Shown: in pieces, positions 6,318-10,550 of the stretch
Layout: every line of letters starts with the position of its first letter
Numbering within the stretch: the first letter of the stretch is position 1
Assembly: GCA_032249575.1 (NCBI GenBank)
Contig: JAVVHL010000035.1
Coordinates: forward strand, 1 to 10,550
Origin: Calditenuis sp032249575
Lineage (GTDB): Archaea; Thermoproteota; Nitrososphaeria_A; Caldarchaeales; Calditenuaceae
Direction: 5' to 3'
DNA length: 10,550 nucleotides
Position numbers and translations under genes: made by a program
Notes under the pieces: generated by a model
Told to the model about the DNA's origin: nothing
The model's database searches: none
Seen by the model: the letters and a program-made list of their open reading frames with translations, nothing else

Positions 6318-8103
6318 GGGCCCAGAGCGGGTTCTGGGCGCGCATCAGCGTCACGAGCTCCTCCAGCACCTTCCTCGAGCCTTCGTCGAGCCTGTTGCTG
6401 AATTTGGAGAGCAGCAGCCTCGCGTCCCTCTCAGGCACTGCAACGTAGAGGACCTCTCCCTCCTTCACCTGTCTGCCTACAGTGACGCCCCTTATCGATA
6501 TGGCCACCTTCATCCCCACAGTGGCCCTTGAAATGGGTCTTCCGCTCTCCTGGATCTGGTGTATCTCTCCGACATGCCTGCCCGAAGCTGTGACGAGCGG
6601 CACCCCCGGCGCTATCTCACCTGCCAGGACCTCGACACCGAAGATCGCCGGATCGCTCCGCCTGAAGACGAAACCCTCGAGGAACCTGATCTTCCCGGGC
6701 TTCACCAACTTCCCGAACTCGGCCTCCTCCTCTTCCCGCTTCCGTTCCTCGACCCAGCTGAGGTACTCGTCGACGAGCCTGAAGAGCACGGTGCCCCTGA
6801 AGATCCTGACGCCCTTGCTGTTGGCCTCGAGCTCCACCTCCCTGTCCACGTCGACGTTGAAGGCGAGAATGTTGCCGAGGTACTGGTCCTTGCGCCTGAC
6901 GACCTCAGCCTCCACCACGTCCCTCTTAGAGACCTTCCCTATGTCCGCTATCCTGATGGGGACGTTCCTCTCCCTCAAGTAGCCGACGAGGGCCTCGAGC
7001 GATCCTATCGTGTCGGCCTTGACGACGATCCCGGTCTTGTCGGTTGTTATCCTGAACTCTGCCAATTCCTCCTCGAGCCTCCTCTCGATCTCGGGCAGGT
7101 CCGACTCGCCCCTCACCAGAAGCACCGGCGATCCCGGATAGACCTCGTCGAGCCCTTCCGCAACCACCTTGACGCCTGCCGAGGCCCTGACGCTCTTGAC
7201 GCGCTTGAAGACGTCCCTCGGGTCCCTCATCTCGTCCAGCGGCTTCGGCATCAGCAGGGCCCTCACCTTCGTCACGACGGGCCCCTTCCTCCCGATCAGC
7301 GCTATCGTGTCGCCCTCGCTCAGGACTCCTGAGCTGACGACGACGTTCGCGGTCGCCCCCAGCCCCTCCTCCTCGACTATCTCGAGGACCACGCCCTCGA
7401 AACGGTCCTCAGAGACGGTCAGCTGCTTCGCCATGAAGGTCTGCGCGAGCCCCAGTATAACAAGCAGGAGGTCAGGTATCCCCTCGCCGGTCTTGGCGCT
7501 GACCGGAACTATCGCGAGCGTCCTCCTGAAGTCCGTTATCCTGGTGTAGAGGTCAGCGGTGAAACCGTACTTGGAGAGCTCTCCGACCAACATGTACGTC
7601 TTCGTCTCGAGCTCCTCTACCACCTTCCTGTCCTGGCGTGTCAGCGTCTCCTTCAGCGGAGCGCCTGGGACGGGCTTCCAGCCGTATATCATGTCGATCT
7701 TGTTCAGGGCAACGACGAACGGCGTCCTCCTAGAGCGGAGCAGCTGGATGCTCTCCACCGTTTGCTCCTGGACTCCCTGCATCACGTCTACCACCAGTAT
7801 CGCCATGTCGGCCACCGATCCGCCCCTCTTCCTGAGGTTGGCGAAGGCCGCGTGTCCCGGCGTGTCGATGAAGAGGAGCCCCGGCAAGCGTATCTGGGCC
7901 CTGACCTCTCCCAACAGCTTCCTGCAGGCCTCGACTACTGCGTCGTATGGGAAGAGACTCGCTCCTATGTGCTGCGTTATCCCTCCTGCCTCCCTCTGTG
8001 CCACTATCGTCCCCCTCATCTTGTCGAGGAGGCTCGTCTTCCCGTGGTCGACGTGCCCCAGCACCACCACTATCGGCTCCCTCATCCACGTCGCCGCCTG
8101 CAT
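6313..8103 (-). CDS. infB: Translation initiation factor aIF5B
   Basis: This 596-residue GTPase is archaeal IF5B/IF2-like, which promotes subunit joining and initiator-tRNA placement. Numbered from ATG 8103, G1 is GHVDHGKT (16-23), switch I includes GGITQHIG with T43, G3 is DTPGH (80-84), G4 is NKID (134-137) and G5 is SAK (202-204). KPGKIRFLEGFVFRRSDPAIFGVEVLAGEI is the domain IV barrel typical of archaeal and eukaryotic IF5B, and the length fits. The frame stays open to 8199, but that would run into cimA; ATG 8103 begins 25 bases after the cimA stop, and ATG 8085, directly before REPIVVVLGHVDHG, is an alternative. No Shine-Dalgarno site is obvious and no intein is present. It leads the cca-kinase-alaX genes. 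Confidence 0.97.
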   Translation of the reverse strand: MQAATWMREPIVVVLGHVDHGKTSLLDKMRGTIVAQREAGGITQHIGASLFPYDAVVEACRKLLGEVRAQIRLPGLLFIDTPGHAAFANLRKRGGSVADMAILVVDVMQGVQEQTVESIQLLRSRRTPFVVALNKIDMIYGWKPVPGAPLKETLTRQDRKVVEELETKTYMLVGELSKYGFTADLYTRITDFRRTLAIVPVSAKTGEGIPDLLLVILGLAQTFMAKQLTVSEDRFEGVVLEIVEEEGLGATANVVVSSGVLSEGDTIALIGRKGPVVTKVRALLMPKPLDEMRDPRDVFKRVKSVRASAGVKVVAEGLDEVYPGSPVLLVRGESDLPEIERRLEEELAEFRITTDKTGIVVKADTIGSLEALVGYLRERNVPIRIADIGKVSKRDVVEAEVVRRKDQYLGNILAFNVDVDREVELEANSKGVRIFRGTVLFRLVDEYLSWVEERKREEEEAEFGKLVKPGKIRFLEGFVFRRSDPAIFGVEVLAGEIAPGVPLVTASGRHVGEIHQIQESGRPISRATVGMKVAISIRGVTVGRQVKEGEVLYVAVPERDARLLLSKFSNRLDEGSRKVLEELVTLMRAQNPLWAR

Positions 8104-8128
8104 CCCGATGGGCGAACCTGACGATCTG

Positions 8129-8134
8129 CTAAAG
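8129..8134 (-). promoter_or_regulatory. Possible weak TATA box for infB
   Basis: On the minus strand CTTTAG at the very end of cimA is centred about 28 bp before ATG 8103, the spacing seen at the other promoters here. It is a poor match and overlaps a stop codon, so it may be chance; infB could be read through from cimA. Confidence 0.3.
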
Positions 8135-9703
8135 TGTGTATCGTCCGACTTGGTGCCCGGCGGGCCTAATACCCCCTTCAGCGCTCTTCTCCAAGTCACC
8201 GAGGACCAGCGCGTACACGTAGCCGTCGACCAGAGCCTTCACGCTGGCGTCCACCACGTTCCTCGAGAGCGCTGTAGTGGACCAGATCCTGTGGCCTCGC
8301 CTGAACTCCGTGTAAACCCTCACTGCGGCCGACGTGCCGTCTCCCGAGTCGACGACCGAGACCTTGTAGTTGGAGAGCCCGATCTCCTCCAGCTCTCTGA
8401 ACCTGCTCACCAGCGCCCTCCTGAGGGCCACGTCCAGCGCGTGGACAGGCCCTACGCCCTGACCCGAGGACGAGACCACCAGGTCGCCGACGGAGACCGT
8501 TACGGTGGCCCGCGAGGTGAGCGATCCGCCGTCGCATCCGGTCTCGACGTTCCAAGAGACGAGCCTGAAGGGTTCCTTTAACCTCCCGAGGGCCCTCAAC
8601 AGGACCAGAGAGACCGTTGCCTCCGCGCCCTCCAAGTGATAGCCCTCCGCCTCCAGCCTCTTCACCACTTCCAGAACCCTCCCGGACTCCTCCTTGCTTA
8701 GAGCCAGGCCGAGCCGCTTGCCGGCCTCGACGATCGCAGACCTCCCCGCCAGCTCCGAGACGGAGAAGGACCTCTCGTTGCCGACCGATGAAGGGTCGAC
8801 GTGCTCGTAGGCCCTCGGCGTCTTCAGGACCGCATCGATGTGGACACCTGCCTTGTGGGCGAAGGCGTTCCTCCCTATGTAGGGGTGGTTAGGAAGGACG
8901 GGGAAGCCTGTGAGCTCGGAGACCGTCAGGGCCACCTCACGCAAACGCCTCAGCTTTTCCCTGGCGTTCCCTCCGAGGCACTCGAACCCCATCTTCAAGA
9001 CCAGCGTCGGGATGATCTGCGTCAGGTCCGCGTTCCCGCACCTCTCCCCGAGCCCTATCATCGTCCCCTGGACGTGCCTGACCCCCTCCTTGACGGCCAG
9101 CAACGAGTTGGCTACCGCGCAGCCCGTGTCGTTGTGGGTGTGAATGCCCAGCTTCACCCCATCCCCGAGCTCCCTCTTGACCTCGCCGACGATCCGCTCC
9201 ACCTCATGCGGGAGGGTGCCTCCGTTCGTGTCGCAAAGGACGACTGTCCTCGCACCTCCGTCGACTGCACCCTTCAGCACTGACAGCGCGTACTGCGGAG
9301 CTTCCTTGTAACCGTCGAAGAAGTGCTCGGCATCGAAAACCACCTCCAGCCCGTGGTCGGTCAAGTACTCGACCGACTCGGTCACCATCCTAAGGTTCTC
9401 CTCGAGGCTGCACCTGAGGACCTCTGTGACGTGCAAGGTCCAGGACTTGCCGAAAATCACAGCAACCGGCACGTCCGCATCGACGATCGCGTTCAGTGAC
9501 CTGTCCTGCTCGGCCCTGACTTCCTTCCTCCTGGTGCTGCCGAAGGCCGCGACCCTGCTCCTCGAAAGCCCGGCCTCCTTCAACGCGGTGAAGACAGCTG
9601 AGTCCTTCGGGTTCGATCCCGGCCAGCCAGCCTCTATGATGTCGATTCCGAGTTCGTCCAGAAGCTGCGCCACCCTGACTTTGTCGTGGAGGGTGAAAGT
9701 CAC
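8129..9703 (-). CDS. cimA: Citramalate synthase (long CimA type), N-terminus in question
   Basis: The product belongs to the 2-isopropylmalate/homocitrate/citramalate synthase family and most resembles long CimA, which condenses pyruvate and acetyl-CoA to (R)-citramalate for isoleucine synthesis. CimA-like features are IFGKSWTLHVTEVL (83-96), FDAEHFFDGYKEAP, CDTNGG (157-162), the metal-binding HTHND (188-192), GERCGNADL (219-227) and NAFAHKAGVH. The C-terminal regulatory domain is complete, with GQGVGPVHALDVALRRAL and LSNYKVSVVD. GTG 9703 is the first canonical start in frame, giving 524 residues, but it lacks the catalytic LRDGSQ segment, which is encoded in frame just upstream (9704-9751). 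The real protein probably begins there. It is first in the minus-strand cluster, 25 bp before infB. Confidence 0.9.
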   Translation of the reverse strand: MTFTLHDKVRVAQLLDELGIDIIEAGWPGSNPKDSAVFTALKEAGLSRSRVAAFGSTRRKEVRAEQDRSLNAIVDADVPVAVIFGKSWTLHVTEVLRCSLEENLRMVTESVEYLTDHGLEVVFDAEHFFDGYKEAPQYALSVLKGAVDGGARTVVLCDTNGGTLPHEVERIVGEVKRELGDGVKLGIHTHNDTGCAVANSLLAVKEGVRHVQGTMIGLGERCGNADLTQIIPTLVLKMGFECLGGNAREKLRRLREVALTVSELTGFPVLPNHPYIGRNAFAHKAGVHIDAVLKTPRAYEHVDPSSVGNERSFSVSELAGRSAIVEAGKRLGLALSKEESGRVLEVVKRLEAEGYHLEGAEATVSLVLLRALGRLKEPFRLVSWNVETGCDGGSLTSRATVTVSVGDLVVSSSGQGVGPVHALDVALRRALVSRFRELEEIGLSNYKVSVVDSGDGTSAAVRVYTEFRRGHRIWSTTALSRNVVDASVKALVDGYVYALVLGDLEKSAEGGIRPAGHQVGRYTL

Positions 9704-9768
9704 CCCTCTAGTCTGGGAGCCGTCCCTGAGCGTTGTGTCGAGAAGCTCGACGTAATCGATTCGACCAC
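9704..9768 (-). other. In-frame 5' coding segment of cimA lacking a canonical start
   Basis: Reading upstream from GTG 9703 in the same frame gives YVELLDTTLRDGSQTRG (9754-9704). It contains the catalytic Arg and metal-binding Asp of the family, so this is true coding sequence. From the in-frame TGA at 9818-9820 down to 9704 there is no ATG, GTG, TTG or CTG in frame. A GTG at 9768-9766 is well placed behind the TATA box but one frame off. If one base were missing in the TT run at 9755-9756, that GTG would give MVESIYVELLDTT, a plausible family N-terminus. A non-standard start such as ATC at 9760 is the other option. Confidence 0.75.
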
Positions 9769-9799
9769 CCCAGCGCTTCGGTTTGAGAGGGGTCCCTTC

Positions 9800-9805
9800 A
9801 AATAG
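9800..9805 (-). promoter_or_regulatory. TATA box for cimA and the downstream cluster
   Basis: On the minus strand CTATTT sits in an AT-rich patch (AAAACTATTTGAAG). Its centre predicts a start site near 9776, about eight bases before GTG 9768. The position argues that cimA translation begins near 9768-9755 rather than at 9703. Confidence 0.55.
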
Positions 9806-9855
9806 TTTTCCAGGGTTTCACCGGATAGCACAGCTCAAGGTCTGTTTGCATGCTG

Positions 9856-9881
9856 GGATCCGCCCGAGAGGCGCTGAATCC
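9856..9881. repeat. Interrupted inverted repeat in the cimA upstream gap
   Basis: GGAT and CGCC pair with GGCG and ATCC across a five-base loop, with an unpaired C on one side and CTGA on the other. It could be structure in the 3' region of the DUF3782-type transcript, or chance. No tRNA or C/D-box RNA signature is present. Confidence 0.3.
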
Positions 9882-9909
9882 GGTGAGTGTTGCGACGCGG
9901 GTCATTCTG

Positions 9910-9922
9910 CCGAGATCCTCGG
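9910..9922. terminator. Small hairpin downstream of the DUF3782-type gene, possible terminator
   Basis: CCGAG-ATC-CTCGG is a perfect five-base-pair inverted repeat with a three-base loop, starting 32 bp beyond the DUF3782-type stop codon. No T-run follows on the minus strand (the next bases read CAGAATGAC), so it is at best a weak terminator or mRNA-end structure. Confidence 0.25.
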
Positions 9923-9954
9923 GTTAAGGAAGGGGCTGAGCGAAATGCGGTGCG

Positions 9955-10545
9955 CTATGCCCTCGTGTAGACCTCAACCCCAACCTCCTTGGCAGCCTCT
10001 ACCGCAGCGTCCTCAGCATAAGGAGTGACCATGATCAACCTGTCAGGCCTGATCCCCGTCTTCTTCTCGTACAGCTGTGCCTTCCTCAAGAAAGCTGCGA
10101 CCTTGGACCTGTCCACACTCGAGGATATCTCGATCAGCGTAGTCTTTCCGTCCTTGATTGCGATGTCGACTTCTATAACGCTCTTGAAACCATAGACTAG
10201 TCCTTCCTCATCGATTGTTATCCACCGCTCAACCTTCACACCGAACTCCTTCTCGAGGATTCCTCTCAATCCTCCCCTGAAGGCGTCCTCGGCCATAATG
10301 CCCCACCTCGCGCCGATGGCTGAGATGAGATTCTCCAGTCGTGTGATGCGCCTGTCCATGAGCTCGAACCCCTTCATCATGTCCTCCCTGAGCTTATTCA
10401 TGTCCTCCCTCAGTTTCTCGATCTCCTGCCAGATCCTTCTGACCTCGTCCTCGTGTCTGTCCAACCTCTTCAAAATCTCCTCGAGGCCCAGCAGTCCTGC
10501 CACCGCGTACCTGAACTCCTCGTCCTCCTTCAGCAGCCTCAGCAT
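9955..10545 (-). CDS. DUF3782-type coiled-coil PD-(D/E)XK nuclease-like protein (probably 5' partial)
   Basis: At least 196 residues. Residues 21-75 are a strongly charged heptad coiled coil with two near-identical LREDM heptads. The C-terminal half resembles the PD-(D/E)XK-like domain of DUF3782 proteins, common in multiple copies in thermophilic archaea: AEDAFRGGLRGIL (E86), VIEVDIAIKDG (D127) and TTLIEISSS (E139-x-S141). The usual Lys of the E-x-K element is Ser here, so nuclease activity is uncertain. The ATG at 10545 lies five bases from the window edge with the frame still open, and family members often have extra residues before LRLLK, so the true start may be outside. Its biological role is unknown. 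It reads in the same direction as cimA, 150 bp upstream of that promoter. Confidence 0.8.
   Translation of the reverse strand: MLRLLKEDEEFRYAVAGLLGLEEILKRLDRHEDEVRRIWQEIEKLREDMNKLREDMMKGFELMDRRITRLENLISAIGARWGIMAEDAFRGGLRGILEKEFGVKVERWITIDEEGLVYGFKSVIEVDIAIKDGKTTLIEISSSVDRSKVAAFLRKAQLYEKKTGIRPDRLIMVTPYAEDAAVEAAKEVGVEVYTRA
10378..10419 (-). repeat. Two tandem 21-bp repeats encoding coiled-coil heptads
   Basis: Two adjacent 21-bp copies share CATGTCCTCCCT plus a similar second half on the + strand, and encode LREDMNK and LREDMMK on the minus strand. The unit is in frame, so copy-number change would alter coiled-coil length by one heptad. Confidence 0.6.
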
Positions 10546-10550
10546 TCTTG

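Noticed and set aside
8104..8199. Longer infB start at 8199, inside cimA
   Set aside because: The added 32 residues lie over the cimA 3' end and have no family similarity; ATG 8103 or 8085 fits archaeal IF5B.
7559..8581. Long + strand open frame of 340 codons opposite infB and cimA
   Set aside because: It is a shadow: Ser/Thr-rich, no motifs, and it spans two well supported minus-strand genes.
1..10550. CRISPR arrays, insertion sequences, tRNA or rRNA genes, inteins
   Set aside because: I saw no regular spaced repeats, transposase, terminal inverted repeats, tRNA-like arms or intein splice motifs; infB is uninterrupted.

Overview
The window is chromosomal DNA from a high-GC archaeon. The evidence is archaeal uS17, uL14 and uL24 proteins, an archaeal class I CCA-adding enzyme, archaeal-type IF5B, AT-rich TATA-like boxes about 28-35 bp before start codons, and heavy AGG arginine usage. 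A eukaryote-like eS26 gene points to the TACK/Asgard side rather than classical Euryarchaeota. A DUF3782-type nuclease and the codon usage would suit a thermophile of the Thermoproteota or Korarchaeota kind, but that placement is inference.

Left part, + strand. An unidentified 3' gene end (1-69) precedes a ribosomal protein operon, rps17-rpl14-rpl24 (144-1331), which has its own promoter and strong Shine-Dalgarno sites inside. The operon stops after rpl24, where most archaea continue with rps4e and rpl5. A SufB/SufD-family gene (1396-2760) and rps26e (2899-3183) follow, each apparently with its own TATA box and a leaderless or nearly leaderless start.

Right part, - strand. Starting at about 9.8 kb, a long cluster runs leftward: citramalate synthase (cimA), infB (aIF5B), cca, a COG2112-like RIO/Bud32-type kinase and alaX, which converges on rps26e with a 4-bp gap. 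infB, cca and alaX all serve tRNA maturation, tRNA quality control or translation initiation. The kinase overlaps alaX by 4 bp (GTGA), so it is probably expressed with them. At the far right a DUF3782-type coiled-coil plus PD-(D/E)XK protein gene lies upstream, probably running off the edge.

Three points need attention. First, the cca product has Asn where the third catalytic carboxylate of archaeal CCA-adding enzymes is expected. Second, the cimA N-terminus, including the catalytic LRDGSQ segment, is encoded in frame but has no ATG/GTG/TTG start; a GTG eight bases after the predicted transcription start is one frame off, so the gene has either a one-base lesion or an unusual start. Third, the kinase has HGE where HGD is usual and carries an N-terminal extension of about 95 residues. 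I did not find a convincing wholly new system; the translation/tRNA cluster with its kinase is the closest candidate.
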